Source: Bradyrhizobium neotropicale (lineage in GTDB: Bacteria > Pseudomonadota > Alphaproteobacteria > Rhizobiales > Xanthobacteraceae). Taken from it: a stretch of 64,000 bases of DNA. Shown here piece by piece: positions 9,840 to 19,209 of the stretch; the first letter of the stretch is position 1; every line of letters begins with the position of its first letter. The translations under genes and the position numbers were made by a program. Under the pieces are notes generated by a model. It did no database searches. It worked only from the letters and a program-made list of their open reading frames with translations, and was not told the DNA's origin. The DNA lies in contig NZ_LSEF01000074.1 of NCBI RefSeq assembly GCF_001641695.1, positions 1 to 64,000 of the forward strand, given 5' to 3'.

Positions 9840-10757
9840 ATGGCAATCAGGTTTGATGGACGCGTCGCCATCGTCACCGGCGCGGGCAATGGTCTGGGGC
9901 GGGCGCATGCGCTGGGGCTGGCGAGCCGCGGCGCCAAGGTCGTGGTCAACGATTTCGGCGGCGCGCGCGACGGCACCGGTGGTTCGCTCTCGCCGGCGGA
10001 AGCCGTAGTCGAGGAGATCCGCAAAGCCGGCGGCATCGCGATGGCCGACGGCGCCGACGTCTCGAATTTCGAGCAGGTCACCGCCATGGTCGAGCGCGCC
10101 ACCAAGGAATGGGGCAGCGTCGACCTCATGTGCGCCAATGCGGGCATCCTGCGCGACAAGTCGTTCGGCAAGATGGAGGCCGCCGATTTCCAGAAGGTGC
10201 TCGACGTGCATCTCGTCGGCACCTTCTACTGCTGCAAGGCGGCCTGGGCCGGCATGCGCGACCGCAACTACGGCCGCATCGTGCTGACCACCTCGTCCTC
10301 CGGCCTCTACGGCAATTTCGGCCAGGCCAATTACGGTGCGGCGAAGTCCGGCATGGTCGGACTGATGAACGTGCTGGCCGAGGAGGGCCGCAAGAGCGAC
10401 ATCCGCGTCAACATCATCTCGCCGACGGCGGCCACCCGCATGACCGAGGAGCTGTTGCCGCCGCAGGCGCTGCAATTGATGAAGCCGAACGCGATCACGC
10501 CCGCGGTCGAATATCTCCTCAGCGAGGACGCACCCACCCGCACCATCATGGGCGCCGGCGCCGGCTCCTTCGCGGTGATCAAGATCATGGAGAGCGAGGG
10601 GATCAACCTGCCGGAGGCCGAATGGACGCCGGACGCCATCGCCGCGCATTTCGCCGAGATCAGCGACATGTCGAAGGCCAAGGCGCTCACCGGCGCGTTC
10701 GAGCAGACGCAGAAGTACGTCGCGCAGGCCGCGGCCCGTGCTGGAATCAAGCTCTAA
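9840..10757 (+). CDS. Short-chain dehydrogenase, 3-hydroxyacyl-CoA dehydrogenase type
   Basis: A 305-residue SDR. The cofactor motif is TGAGNGLGRAHALGLASRG and the active site has Ser in TTSSSGLYGNF and Tyr-Lys in ANYGAAKSG. The extended NDFGGARDGTGGS segment and the C-terminal part resemble the dehydrogenase unit of peroxisomal multifunctional enzyme type 2, suggesting oxidation of (R)-3-hydroxyacyl-CoA. Pairing with the MaoC hydratase just upstream fits this. The ATG at 9840 has CAGGA about ten bases upstream. The open frame from 9720 is repeat DNA. Confidence 0.85.
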   Translation: MAIRFDGRVAIVTGAGNGLGRAHALGLASRGAKVVVNDFGGARDGTGGSLSPAEAVVEEIRKAGGIAMADGADVSNFEQVTAMVERATKEWGSVDLMCANAGILRDKSFGKMEAADFQKVLDVHLVGTFYCCKAAWAGMRDRNYGRIVLTTSSSGLYGNFGQANYGAAKSGMVGLMNVLAEEGRKSDIRVNIISPTAATRMTEELLPPQALQLMKPNAITPAVEYLLSEDAPTRTIMGAGAGSFAVIKIMESEGINLPEAEWTPDAIAAHFAEISDMSKAKALTGAFEQTQKYVAQAAARAGIKL

Positions 10758-10762
10758 CCACC

Positions 10763-10868
10763 GTCATTCCGGGCGCCCGCAGGGCGAACCCGGAATCAAT
10801 CCAGCCGCAAAATCCGTCGCCCAATGTATTCCGGGCTCGCGCCCAAACGGGCGACCCCCGGAATGACG
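10763..10868. repeat. Dispersed palindromic repeat, family C
   Basis: GTCATTCCGGGCGCCCGC at the left and GACCCCCGGAATGACG at the right form the outer stem, with an internal AACCCGGAATCAATCC segment. It probably forms a hairpin at the end of the SDR transcript. Confidence 0.8.
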
Positions 10869-10908
10869 AGCCTCTTTGTTGGGCGAGAATCTGGCCTAAA
10901 CTCCCGCC

Positions 10909-12138
10909 ATGGCCTCAACTGAAAACCACGTCGCGATCATCGGCGCCGGTCCCGCCGGGCTGATGGCGGCGGAGGTGCTGGCGCAGGGCGGCGCCCGTGT
11001 CACCGTGTACGACGCGATGCCGTCTGCGGGCCGCAAGTTCCTGATGGCCGGCCGTGGCGGGCTCAACCTCACCCATAGCGAGGCGCTGCCGCAGTTCATC
11101 GCGCGCTACCGCGAGGCGGCACTGAGGCTGCAAGCTGCGATCGAAGCGTTCCCGCCGGAGGCGCTGCGCGCCTGGTGCGAGGCGCTGGGCGAACCGACCT
11201 TCATCGGTTCCAGCGGCCGCGTCTTTCCGAAGGCGTTCAAGGCTTCGCCTTTGCTGCGCGCCTGGCTGCGCCGGCTCGATGCCGCCGGCGTGCGCTTTGC
11301 CTTTCGCCAGCGCTGGACCGGCTGGGATGACGAGGGGCGGTTGCTGTTTCAAACACCCGGCGGCACGTCCGCTGTTGCCGCCGACGCCACGGTGCTCGCA
11401 CTCGGCGGCGCAAGCTGGCCGCGCTTGGGCTCCGACGGCGGCTGGACGACAATCCTCACCGGCAAGGGTGTTGCGATCGCGCCGCTGCGGCCCGCGAATT
11501 GCGGCTTCACGATCGCCTGGTCGGACGTCTTCCGTACGCGGTTCGAAGGCCAGCCGCTCAAGGGCATCGCACTGAGCTTCGGCCCGCATGGCGTGCGTGG
11601 TGAGGCCATCATCACGCGCGCGGGCATCGAGGGCGGCGCGATCTACGCGCTGTCCGCCGAATTACGCGAAGTGATCGCAGCGAAGGGCGAGACGATCCTG
11701 AAGATCGCCTTGCGGCCCGACGTCGACCGGGCCGAGCTCGCCAAGCGCTTGTCTGCGCCACGCGGCAAGCAGTCGTTCTCCAACTTCTTGCGCAAGGCAG
11801 CGCAGCTTTCGCCCGTTGCGGTCGGACTGCTCCAGGAGGCGACGATCAGCGCTGGCCAGTCGCTATCGGCAATGCCGCCCGAACGAATGGCAGAGCTCAT
11901 CAAGGCCGTGCCGATCAGGCTCACCGGTGTTGCGCCGATCGCGCGTGCGGTCTCCAGCGCCGGCGGCATCGCTCTCGACGAGCTCGATGCCGATTACATG
12001 ATCGGCAAGTTGCCCGGCGTGTTCGCTGCCGGCGAGATGCTGGACTGGGAAGCACCCACGGGCGGCTATCTGCTTCAGGCCGCGTTTGCGACGGGTGTTA
12101 CCGCAGGCACGGGCGTCTTGAGATGGCTAGCTCGCTAA
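10909..12138 (+). CDS. BaiN/HI0933-like FAD-dependent oxidoreductase
   Basis: A 409-residue flavoprotein. The N-terminal dinucleotide motif is VAIIGAGPAGLMAAEVLAQG, followed by the family-specific GRKFLMAGRGGLNLTHSE. Near the C terminus are the TGVAPIARAVSSAGGIALDE segment and the FAD-contacting PGVFAAGEMLDWEAPTGGY. This matches the HI0933/BaiN group, probably the alphaproteobacterial subgroup known as TIGR03862. The physiological substrate is unknown. It is transcribed alone between two palindromic repeats. Confidence 0.85.
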   Translation: MASTENHVAIIGAGPAGLMAAEVLAQGGARVTVYDAMPSAGRKFLMAGRGGLNLTHSEALPQFIARYREAALRLQAAIEAFPPEALRAWCEALGEPTFIGSSGRVFPKAFKASPLLRAWLRRLDAAGVRFAFRQRWTGWDDEGRLLFQTPGGTSAVAADATVLALGGASWPRLGSDGGWTTILTGKGVAIAPLRPANCGFTIAWSDVFRTRFEGQPLKGIALSFGPHGVRGEAIITRAGIEGGAIYALSAELREVIAAKGETILKIALRPDVDRAELAKRLSAPRGKQSFSNFLRKAAQLSPVAVGLLQEATISAGQSLSAMPPERMAELIKAVPIRLTGVAPIARAVSSAGGIALDELDADYMIGKLPGVFAAGEMLDWEAPTGGYLLQAAFATGVTAGTGVLRWLAR

Positions 12139-12142
12139 ACAC

Positions 12143-12223
12143 CATCATTGCGAGCGCAGCGAAGCAATCCAGGAATCTTTCCGCGGTGACACTCTGGATT
12201 GCTTCGCTGCGCTCGCAATGACG
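12143..12223. repeat. Dispersed palindromic repeat, family A
   Basis: TCATTGCGAGCGCAGCGAAG is mirrored by a closing arm containing GCTTCGCTGCGCTCGCAATG. It lies between convergent genes and could act as a bidirectional terminator. Confidence 0.85.
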
Positions 12224-12243
12224 ATCGCGGAGGCGACGTCGCT

Positions 12244-13323
12244 TTACCGCAGCTTGCCTCTTGCGGCCACCGGCAGCGCGCCGATGATCTCCTCGCCGCG
12301 GACCATCACCACCTCGTCCATCATGTTGACGACGACGCAGACGTGATTGGGCACGATGCGCACGACGTCGCCGACATTGGGGCGGGTGTTGCTGCGGGAG
12401 AGGTCGAGGAAGCCGTGCTCCTCGGCGAAGCGTGCGATCTTGGCTTCGGGGTGTTCCAGGATCAGGCCGTGGCCGTCGAGGCCGCCGGTGTCGGTGGTGA
12501 GCGTCTTCGAGCCGGCGTCGAGGATGCCGCGCTCGGGCGCGGCGCGGCTGACGACCGTCGAATAGATGTGCAGCGCGCAGTCGTCCCAGGTGGCGGAGCC
12601 GGCCGCGACCTGCATGCGGTCGTTGTAGATGTAGGTGCCGAAGCGGTGCTCGGTGCCGCCCTTGAGCTTGCCGAGATTGACGAGATTCGGCGTGCCGCCG
12701 GTCGACACGATCGTGGCGTCCAGCCCGTGCGCGCGCACGCCGGCCAGTGCCTCGTCGTAGAATTTCTGTGCCTCGGCCCAGCCGGTCTCGGTCGGGTAGA
12801 GCATGAAGCCCGCAAATTGCAGGCCCTTGGACGCCGCGATCTCGCGCGCGAGTGCGATCGCCTCGGCCGGCGTCTCGACGCCGGCGCGCTTGCGCCCCGT
12901 ATCACATTCCACCACCACCGATAGCGGCCGGCCCGAGGCGGCGGCAGCCTTGGGCAGGCCGGCGATGACCGTCGAATTGTCGGCGGCCACGGTCATATTG
13001 GCTTTTGCCAGCAGCGCGCCCAGCCGCGCTATTTTCTCCTCGCCCAGCAGATTGTAGCTGATCAGGATGTTGTCGATGCCGGCATTGGCCATGATCTCGG
13101 CCTCGCCGAGCTTCTGGCAGGTGATGCCCTTGGCGCCGGCCGCGATCTGCATCTTCGCGAGTGTCGGGTTCTTGTGCGTCTTGATGTGCGGCCGGTTGGC
13201 AACGCCGGCGTCGTCGCAAGCTTTTTGAATGCGCGCGATGTTGCGCTCGACCTTGTCCATGTCGATGACGGCACAGGGCGTGCCATATTCACGGGCGATC
13301 TTGGCGGCGAGGGGAGTGGTCAT
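12244..13323 (-). CDS. DSD1-type PLP enzyme (D-threonine aldolase / D-serine dehydratase-like)
   Basis: A 359-residue fold-type III PLP protein (alanine-racemase-like barrel). The PLP Lys lies in ANRPHIKTHKNP (about 45-56). The C-terminal HVCVVVNM carries the His-x-Cys pair that binds the metal in this family. Such enzymes cleave D-threonine or related beta-hydroxy D-amino acids, or dehydrate D-serine; the sequence does not decide between them. The ATG at 13323 follows an AGAGAGA tract. The longer open frame up to 13422 is only the family E repeat. It is a single gene with no clear operon partner. Confidence 0.82.
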   Translation of the reverse strand: MTTPLAAKIAREYGTPCAVIDMDKVERNIARIQKACDDAGVANRPHIKTHKNPTLAKMQIAAGAKGITCQKLGEAEIMANAGIDNILISYNLLGEEKIARLGALLAKANMTVAADNSTVIAGLPKAAAASGRPLSVVVECDTGRKRAGVETPAEAIALAREIAASKGLQFAGFMLYPTETGWAEAQKFYDEALAGVRAHGLDATIVSTGGTPNLVNLGKLKGGTEHRFGTYIYNDRMQVAAGSATWDDCALHIYSTVVSRAAPERGILDAGSKTLTTDTGGLDGHGLILEHPEAKIARFAEEHGFLDLSRSNTRPNVGDVVRIVPNHVCVVVNMMDEVVMVRGEEIIGALPVAARGKLR

Positions 13324-13346
13324 CTGATCTCTCTGTTTTCGGTCCC

Positions 13347-13427
13347 GTAGGATGGGTAGAGCGAAGCGGAACCCATCAGAACCAATCCCGTTGTGCGATG
13401 GGTTTGGCTGCGCTCTACCCATCCTAC
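13347..13427. repeat. Dispersed palindromic repeat, family E
   Basis: GTAGGATGGGTAGAGCGAAG on the left is matched by GGCTGCGCTCTACCCATCC on the right, giving a long hairpin with an AACCCATC/GATGGGTT inner stem. Relatives are at 49662-49740 and, with a GGGTGGGC variant, at 45505-45600. Confidence 0.85.
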
Positions 13428-13439
13428 AAATTTTGCGAC

Positions 13440-15251
13440 CTAAGCCTGCTCTATTTCTTCGCGGAGCATTTCCAGTTCAAGCCAGCGTTCTTCCGCAGCG
13501 GAAAGTTCCTCATGCGCCTTGGCGATGGCGGTGGAGGTATCGTCGAATTTCTTGCGATCCTTGGCGTAGAGGTTGGGATCGTCCAGCACGCGCTGCAGTT
13601 TTGCAATATCGGCGTGAAGCGTGTCGATCTTCTTGGGCAGCGTTTCGAGCGCGTGCTTCTCATTGAAGCTCAGCCGCCGTTTTGGTGCGGACGCCGGAGC
13701 GGCGGGCCGCTCCTCCTTCTTCTCCGCAACCGGCTGGGCCTTCGCCGTCTCGCGCTTCAGGTCGGCGCCACGCTGCCCCAGCATGTCGCTGTAGCCGCCG
13801 GCATATTCGATCCATTTGCCGTTGCCCTCGGGCGCGATCACGGAGGTGACGACGCGATCGAGGAAATCGCGGTCGTGGCTGATCAGGATCACCGTGCCTT
13901 CGTAGTCGCCGAGCATCTCTTCCAGCACGTCGAGCGTTTCGAGATCGAGGTCGTTGGTCGGCTCGTCCAGCACCAAGAGGTTCGACGGCTTTGCCAGGGC
14001 GCGCGCCAGCATCAGCCGGCCGCGCTCGCCGCCGGAGAGTACCTCGAGCGGTGTGCCGCGCTGTTCCTGCGCGAACAGAAAGTCCTTCATGTAGCCGACG
14101 ACGTGCTTCGGCTTGCCGCCGACCATGACGTGGTCGCCGCGGCCGCCGGTCAGGGCCTCCGCCAGCGTCGACTTGGGATCGAGGCTTTCGCGGTGCTGGT
14201 CGAGGGTCGCCATCTCCAGATTGGCGCCTAACCGTACGGTGCCGGAGTCGGGCTCGGTGCCGCCGGTGAGCAGATTGACCAGCGTGGTCTTGCCGGCGCC
14301 GTTCGGCCCGATGATGCCGAGCCGGTCGCCGCGCTGGATACGCGTTGAGAAATTCTCGACGATCGGGCGCTCGCCATAGGCCTTGGTGACGCCCTTGGCC
14401 TCGATCACCAGCTTGCCGGATTGCTCTGCTTCCGCCGCCGCGAGATTGGCGCTGCCGGCCGTGCCGCGATAGTTGCGCCGCTGATCGCGCAGCGCGTGGA
14501 GATTGGCGAGGCGCTTGACGTTGCGCTTGCGGCGGCCGGAGACGCCGTGGCGCAGCCAATGCTCCTCGTCGACGATCTTGCGGTCGAGCTTGTGCTGGTC
14601 GCGCTCCTCTTCCGCCAGCACCTCGTCACGCCAGCTCTCGAACGACGCAAAGCCGCGATCGATCTGCTTGATCCGGCCGCGGTCGAGCCAGGCCGTGGAG
14701 CGCGAGAGATTGGTGAGGAAGCGACGGTCGTGGCTGATCAGCACCAGCGCGCTGCGCCGGCTGTCGAGCTCCTTTTCCAGCCATTCGATCGTGGTGAGGT
14801 CGAGATGGTTGGTCGGCTCGTCCAGAAGCAGAATGTCGGGCGAGGGGGCCAGCACCCGCGCAAGCGCCGCGCGGCGCGCTTCGCCGCCGGAGAGGTTTAC
14901 GGGGTTCTCCTCGCCGGTCAGCCCAAGCTGCTCCAGCAGATAGCGGGCCTGGTGATGGTCGTCGCCGGGCGCGAGCCCGGCCTCGACGTAAGCAAGCGTG
15001 GTCTTGTGGTCGCCAAAATCCGGCTCCTGCGGCAGGTAGCGAACCGTCGCGCCCGGCTGCACGAAGCGCGTGCCGCCGTCGGGCTCGACGAGGCCAGCCG
15101 CAATCTTCAGCAGCGTCGACTTGCCCGAGCCGTTGCGGCCGATCAGGCAGACGCGCTCGCCTGGCGCCACATTGAGCTCGACGCCGCTCAGGAGCGGCGT
15201 GCCGCCAAAGGTCAGCCTGACGTCCTTCAGTTGGATCAGCGGTGGCGCCAT
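13440..15251 (-). CDS. ABC-F family ATPase, Uup-like
   Basis: A 603-residue soluble protein with two ABC cassettes and no membrane domain. Cassette 1 has Walker A GRNGSGKST, signature NLSGGEARRAALAR and Walker B ILLLDEPTNHLDL. Cassette 2 has GPNGAGKTT, VLSGGERGRLMLAR and LLVLDEPTNDLDL. A charged C-terminal coiled coil (about 535-603) is the mark of the Uup subgroup. ABC-F proteins act on ribosomes or, for Uup, have been linked to structured DNA and transposon precise excision; the role here is inferred from family. The ATG at 15251 begins the conserved PLIQLKDVRLTFGG start; the open frame further upstream overlaps the next gene. Confidence 0.9.
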   Translation of the reverse strand: MAPPLIQLKDVRLTFGGTPLLSGVELNVAPGERVCLIGRNGSGKSTLLKIAAGLVEPDGGTRFVQPGATVRYLPQEPDFGDHKTTLAYVEAGLAPGDDHHQARYLLEQLGLTGEENPVNLSGGEARRAALARVLAPSPDILLLDEPTNHLDLTTIEWLEKELDSRRSALVLISHDRRFLTNLSRSTAWLDRGRIKQIDRGFASFESWRDEVLAEEERDQHKLDRKIVDEEHWLRHGVSGRRKRNVKRLANLHALRDQRRNYRGTAGSANLAAAEAEQSGKLVIEAKGVTKAYGERPIVENFSTRIQRGDRLGIIGPNGAGKTTLVNLLTGGTEPDSGTVRLGANLEMATLDQHRESLDPKSTLAEALTGGRGDHVMVGGKPKHVVGYMKDFLFAQEQRGTPLEVLSGGERGRLMLARALAKPSNLLVLDEPTNDLDLETLDVLEEMLGDYEGTVILISHDRDFLDRVVTSVIAPEGNGKWIEYAGGYSDMLGQRGADLKRETAKAQPVAEKKEERPAAPASAPKRRLSFNEKHALETLPKKIDTLHADIAKLQRVLDDPNLYAKDRKKFDDTSTAIAKAHEELSAAEERWLELEMLREEIEQA

Positions 15252-15253
15252 GG

Positions 15254-15751
15254 TCAGCCCTGACTCGCTATGGCCTGGTCGGCGCGGCGACGCTGGATCC
15301 GGCGCAGCGTCTGGTCGAGCGCCGAGAGAAAGGCGGAGCGGTCGCGCGGCGCGAACGATCGTGGGCCACCGGTGACTTCGCCTGCCGAGCGCAGGTCCGT
15401 CATCAGGTTGCGGACCGCGAGGGTCATGCCGATCGATTCTTCCGTGAACGGCTTGCCGTTCGGCGCGATGACGTCGGCGCCCGCCTTCACGCAGCGGCTG
15501 GCCAGCGGAATGTCGGCGGTTACGACGACATCGCCGGGGCCCGCGCGCTCCGCGATCCAGTCGTCGGCGGCGTCCATGCCGGCGCCTGCCGCGACGCGCT
15601 CGATCAACGGATCCTGCGGCACGCGGATGAAATTGCCGGCGACCACGCTCACCGGCACGCCGTGCCGGAGCGCGACGCGATAGATCTCGTCCTTCACCGG
15701 ACAGGCGTCGGCGTCGACATAGATGCGGGTGGTGCCGGGAGGGTTCGTCAT
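15254..15751 (-). CDS. YaiI/YqxD family protein (DUF188)
   Basis: A 165-residue protein with the family signature YVDADACPVKDEIYRVA near the N terminus, VVTADIPLASRCVKAGADVI in the middle, and GPRSFAPRDRSAF near the C terminus. The conserved acidic residues suggest a PIN-like or metal-dependent nuclease fold, but the function is unproven. Its stop is only two bases before the ABC-F start, so the two genes are surely co-transcribed. The ATG at 15751 is chosen for the short segment before the conserved Asp cluster. Confidence 0.85.
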   Translation of the reverse strand: MTNPPGTTRIYVDADACPVKDEIYRVALRHGVPVSVVAGNFIRVPQDPLIERVAAGAGMDAADDWIAERAGPGDVVVTADIPLASRCVKAGADVIAPNGKPFTEESIGMTLAVRNLMTDLRSAGEVTGGPRSFAPRDRSAFLSALDQTLRRIQRRRADQAIASQG

Positions 15752-15870
15752 CGGCCGCGTGGTACCCCATTCGGGCCGCAAAGGCGAGGGGATTGACCCC
15801 GGTTCCTCAGGCCCTACGATCATGCCGAAACAACAAGAATTCAGGGCAAGAACCTAGGGAAAGCGCACCC

Positions 15871-16671
15871 ATGCCGAACCGGCTCGAAACCTATCGCGTG
15901 CAGGCCTACAACACGGCCAAGCAATCCGAGAACAAGATGCACGACGACACGGTGGCGCGCCGCTTCGGCTTCTCCGGCGGGCTCGTGCCCGGCGTGGACG
16001 TCTTCGCCTACATGATGCACGTGCCGATCGCCCGCTGGGGCCGCGAATTCCTTTCGAGGGGGCTGGTCGAGGCGCGCTTCATCAAGCCGGTCTATGACGG
16101 TGAGGCCGCCGATGTCGATGCCACCGAGCACAATGAGCTACTCACGATCGAGGTGTTCAGCCGCACTGAGCTCTGCGCGACGGGGACCGCTTCGCTCCCG
16201 GCGGCCGCGCCCATGGCTATCTTGGACGATTATGTCGCGGTCCCGGCTGTAGCCGAGCGCAAGCCTGTTGCCCTTTCGACTTTTGAGACCGGCAAATGGC
16301 TCGGGACGGTGCCGCGCCGCTGGGCCGGGCAGGACGCCACTGACTATCTCGCCGACATCCGGGAAGCCGATCCGATCTTCGCGCGCGAGGGGCTCGGCCA
16401 TCCCGGGTTGATCCAGCGCGTCATGAACCGCGTGCTGGTCGACAACACGATTCTGGGGCCGTGGATCCATGTCGGCAGCCGCATGCAGCTCTTGTCGGCG
16501 GTGCGCTCCGGAGACGAGATCACCGCGCGGGCGAAGGTCACCGCGAACTACGAGAAGAAGGGCCACCGCTTCGTCGAGCTCGACGCGCTGGTCGTCGCCA
16601 ACGGCACGACGCCGCTGGCGCATTGCCAGCACACCGCGATCTACCAGCCGCGCGAGCAGGCGGCGGCGTAA
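15871..16671 (+). CDS. Hot-dog-fold protein, MaoC-like, function unknown
   Basis: A 266-residue protein. The N-terminal half contains RRFGFSGGLVPGVDVFAYMM, resembling the Gly-rich helix of MaoC-type hydratases. The C-terminal half (MQLLSAVRSGDEITARAKV then VVANGTTPLAHCQHTAIYQ) looks like a second hot-dog repeat. The Asp-His hydratase pair is not obvious, so it may bind or act on an acyl-CoA without being a classical hydratase. The ATG at 15871 was chosen over an upstream extension that runs antisense into the YaiI promoter region. It stands alone, divergent from the YaiI/ABC-F pair. Confidence 0.7.
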   Translation: MPNRLETYRVQAYNTAKQSENKMHDDTVARRFGFSGGLVPGVDVFAYMMHVPIARWGREFLSRGLVEARFIKPVYDGEAADVDATEHNELLTIEVFSRTELCATGTASLPAAAPMAILDDYVAVPAVAERKPVALSTFETGKWLGTVPRRWAGQDATDYLADIREADPIFAREGLGHPGLIQRVMNRVLVDNTILGPWIHVGSRMQLLSAVRSGDEITARAKVTANYEKKGHRFVELDALVVANGTTPLAHCQHTAIYQPREQAAA

Positions 16672-16707
16672 GCGGGAAGAAGGCAAGCCTGCCACTTCAA
16701 ACACGGT

Positions 16708-16808
16708 GTCATGCCCCGGCTTGACCGGGGCATCCAGTACGCCGCGGCTTCTCCGTATCCACGCGCTGCCTCTGGAATACTGGATCGCCCGCTTTCGCGG
16801 GCGATGAC
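16708..16808. repeat. Dispersed palindromic repeat, family B
   Basis: GTCATGCCCCGGCTTGACCG begins the unit and CGGGCGATGACAC ends it, with a conserved core ATCCAGTACGCCGCGGCTTC and CTGGAATACTGG. The core is shared with 38391-38498 and, inverted, with 46830-46946. It lies between convergent genes. Confidence 0.85.
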
Positions 16809-16839
16809 ACTGATGATTGCGGAGGCGGAAGCGCGTCTC

Positions 16840-19209
16840 TTACGCCGCCCCCTTCGCGTCCTGGATCGCGCGCCAGACGCGCTCGGGCGTCAGCGGCATG
16901 TCGATGTGCTTGATGCCGTACTCTGAGAGCGCATCGACCACCGCGTTCACCACGGTCGACATGCTGCCGGCGCAGCCGGCTTCGCCGCAGCCCTTGCTGC
17001 CGAGCGGGTTGGTGGTGGCGGGCACCGGGTGATCGCCGATCGTCATGTTCGGAACGTCCTCGGCGCGCGGCAGCGCGTAGTCCATCAGCGAGCCCGTGAT
17101 CGGCTGACCGCTCTCGTCGTAGCGGATCTGCTCCATCAGCGCCTGGCCGATGCCCTGGACGACGCCGCCATGGAGCTGGCCGGCGACCAGCATCGGATTG
17201 ATCACCGTGCCGAAATCGTTCACCGCGCTGTAGCGCACGATCTGCACCACTCCGGTATCAGGATCGATCTCGACCTCGGCGACGTGGCAGCCGTTCGGGA
17301 AGGCCGACGGCACAACGTCGCTGGTGTGATCGACGTCGAGCGAGTCAGGCACGCCCTCCGGCACCTTGCCGTCATGCAGGCGCCTGGCGAGCTCCATGAT
17401 ATCGATGCTGCGATCGGTGCCGGCGATGGTGAAGCTGCCGTCGGCGAATTCGATGTCGGCTTCGGAGGCCTCCAGCATATGCGCCGCGGCGCGCTTGCCC
17501 TTCTCTATGACGATCTTGGAGGCCCCAACGATCGCCATGCCGCTCGCCGTGATCGAGCGCGAACCGCCGGTGCCATTGCCGGTGTGGACGATGTCGCTGT
17601 CGCCCTGCACCAGCTTGACGCTCTCGAAGGGGATGCCGAGCTGCGCGCACAGCACCTGCGCAAACGGCGTGGCGTGGCCCTGGCCGTAGTCGAGCGTGCC
17701 GGTGATGAGCTGCACCGTACCGTCGGGATCGAACACGATCTTGCCGAGCTCGACGCTCGGCGGCGCGGTGACCTCGAGATAGGAGCCGACCGCGATGCCG
17801 CGCAGCTTGCCGGCCTTCCTGCTCTCCTTCTTGCGCTTGGCGAAGTTCTCGTGGTCGGAGATCTCGAGCGCCTTGTTGAACACCGACTGGAAGTCGCCGC
17901 TGTCATAGGTGACGCCGGAGGAGGCCGGGAACGGCATCTGGTTCGGCTTGATGAAGTTGCGCTTGCGCAGCGTCAGCCGGTTGATGCCCATCTCGTCGGC
18001 GGCGCGGTCGATCAGGCGCTCCATGTAGTAGTTCGCCTCGGGCCGGCCGGCGCCGCGATAGGCGCCCATCAGCGTGGTGTTGGTGAGCACGGTCTTGATG
18101 TCGACCGCCATCAGCGGCGTGCGATAGACGCTGGAGAAGTTCTTGCCGGTGTTGAGCGAGAGCGGGCCGGGTGCGACGCCGGTGATGTAGGCGCCGAGAT
18201 TGCCGTAGCCCGAGAGTTTTGCCGCAAGGAAGTGGCCCTCGGCATCGAGCGCGAGTTCGGCGTGGATCTTCTGCGCGCGGCCGTGGCTGTCGGAGAGGAA
18301 GCTGGTCGAACGCTCGTCGAGCCACTTCACCGGACGTCCCAGCGCCTTGGCCGCGTACAGGATGCACATGTATTCGGGATAGTTGATGTTCTTCATGCCG
18401 AAGGAGCCGCCGACATTGGCGGTGAGGATGCGCACCTTCTCGTTCGGCACCTTCAGGTTCTTGGCGAGGTTGGCGCGGTTGCCCGCGACGCCCTGCGTCG
18501 GCACCTGGATGGTGTAGCGCTCGGTCTTCTTGTCGTAGGAGGCAAGCCCCACACGCGGCTCCATCGAGACCACGGCGACCCGGGTGTTCTCGATGTCGAG
18601 CCTGGTCACATGGGCGGCGCCGGCAAAGGCGGCGTTGACCTTCTCCACATCGCCATAGTGGTAGTCGAGCGCGACGTTATTCGGGATATGGTCGTAGAGC
18701 TGCGGTGCATCGGACTTGGCGGCTTCCTCGGGATCGGTCACCGCCGGCAGCGGCTCGACGTCGACCTCAACCGCCTCGGCGGCGTCGCGCGCCTGCGCCA
18801 GCGTCTCCGCCACGACGAAGGCGACGGGGTCGCCGACGAAGCGGACCTTGTCGGTCGCGAGCGGCTGGCGGTTGGTCTGGAGCAGGGGCGAACCGTCACG
18901 GCTCTTCAGCGGCAGGCCGCAGGTGAAGGGACCGTAGCCGGCGGCGTCGAGGTCCGTTCCCGTCCACACCCCCAGCACGCCGGGCATCGCCCTGGCGGCG
19001 TCGGTGCCGATGCCGCGGATCACGCCATGGGCATGGGTCGAGCGAACGATCACGGCGTAGGCCTGGCCGGGCAGGTTGAAATCGTCGGTGTAGCGGCCCT
19101 TGCCGCGCACCAGCGTGTCGTCCTCCTTGCGCCTGACCGGCTGTCCGACGCCGTATTTTTGCAGTGCAATAGCGTTTTCGAGCGAGGACGATTTGGTGTG
19201 TTCTTGCAT
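16840..19209 (-). CDS. Molybdenum hydroxylase large subunit (form II CoxL-like), orphan
   Basis: A 789-residue xanthine-dehydrogenase-family molybdopterin-binding subunit. The active-site loop is GAYRGAGRPEANYYMERL, the AYRGAGR version that marks form II or CODH-like enzymes and not true form I CO dehydrogenase. The conserved catalytic Glu lies in SKGCGEAGCAGSM close to the C terminus. The N-terminal VGQPVRRKEDDTLVRGKGRY motif is standard. The ATG at 19209 is preferred to one at 19233 because CAGGA precedes it. No medium (FAD) or small (2Fe-2S) subunit gene is adjacent on either side, so partners must be encoded elsewhere. The substrate is unknown. Confidence 0.88.
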   Translation of the reverse strand: MQEHTKSSSLENAIALQKYGVGQPVRRKEDDTLVRGKGRYTDDFNLPGQAYAVIVRSTHAHGVIRGIGTDAARAMPGVLGVWTGTDLDAAGYGPFTCGLPLKSRDGSPLLQTNRQPLATDKVRFVGDPVAFVVAETLAQARDAAEAVEVDVEPLPAVTDPEEAAKSDAPQLYDHIPNNVALDYHYGDVEKVNAAFAGAAHVTRLDIENTRVAVVSMEPRVGLASYDKKTERYTIQVPTQGVAGNRANLAKNLKVPNEKVRILTANVGGSFGMKNINYPEYMCILYAAKALGRPVKWLDERSTSFLSDSHGRAQKIHAELALDAEGHFLAAKLSGYGNLGAYITGVAPGPLSLNTGKNFSSVYRTPLMAVDIKTVLTNTTLMGAYRGAGRPEANYYMERLIDRAADEMGINRLTLRKRNFIKPNQMPFPASSGVTYDSGDFQSVFNKALEISDHENFAKRKKESRKAGKLRGIAVGSYLEVTAPPSVELGKIVFDPDGTVQLITGTLDYGQGHATPFAQVLCAQLGIPFESVKLVQGDSDIVHTGNGTGGSRSITASGMAIVGASKIVIEKGKRAAAHMLEASEADIEFADGSFTIAGTDRSIDIMELARRLHDGKVPEGVPDSLDVDHTSDVVPSAFPNGCHVAEVEIDPDTGVVQIVRYSAVNDFGTVINPMLVAGQLHGGVVQGIGQALMEQIRYDESGQPITGSLMDYALPRAEDVPNMTIGDHPVPATTNPLGSKGCGEAGCAGSMSTVVNAVVDALSEYGIKHIDMPLTPERVWRAIQDAKGAA

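Noticed and set aside
16840..19209. Genuine carbon monoxide dehydrogenase
   Set aside because: The active-site loop is AYRGAGR (form II), not the AYRCSFR of true CO dehydrogenase, and no CoxM/CoxS genes accompany it.
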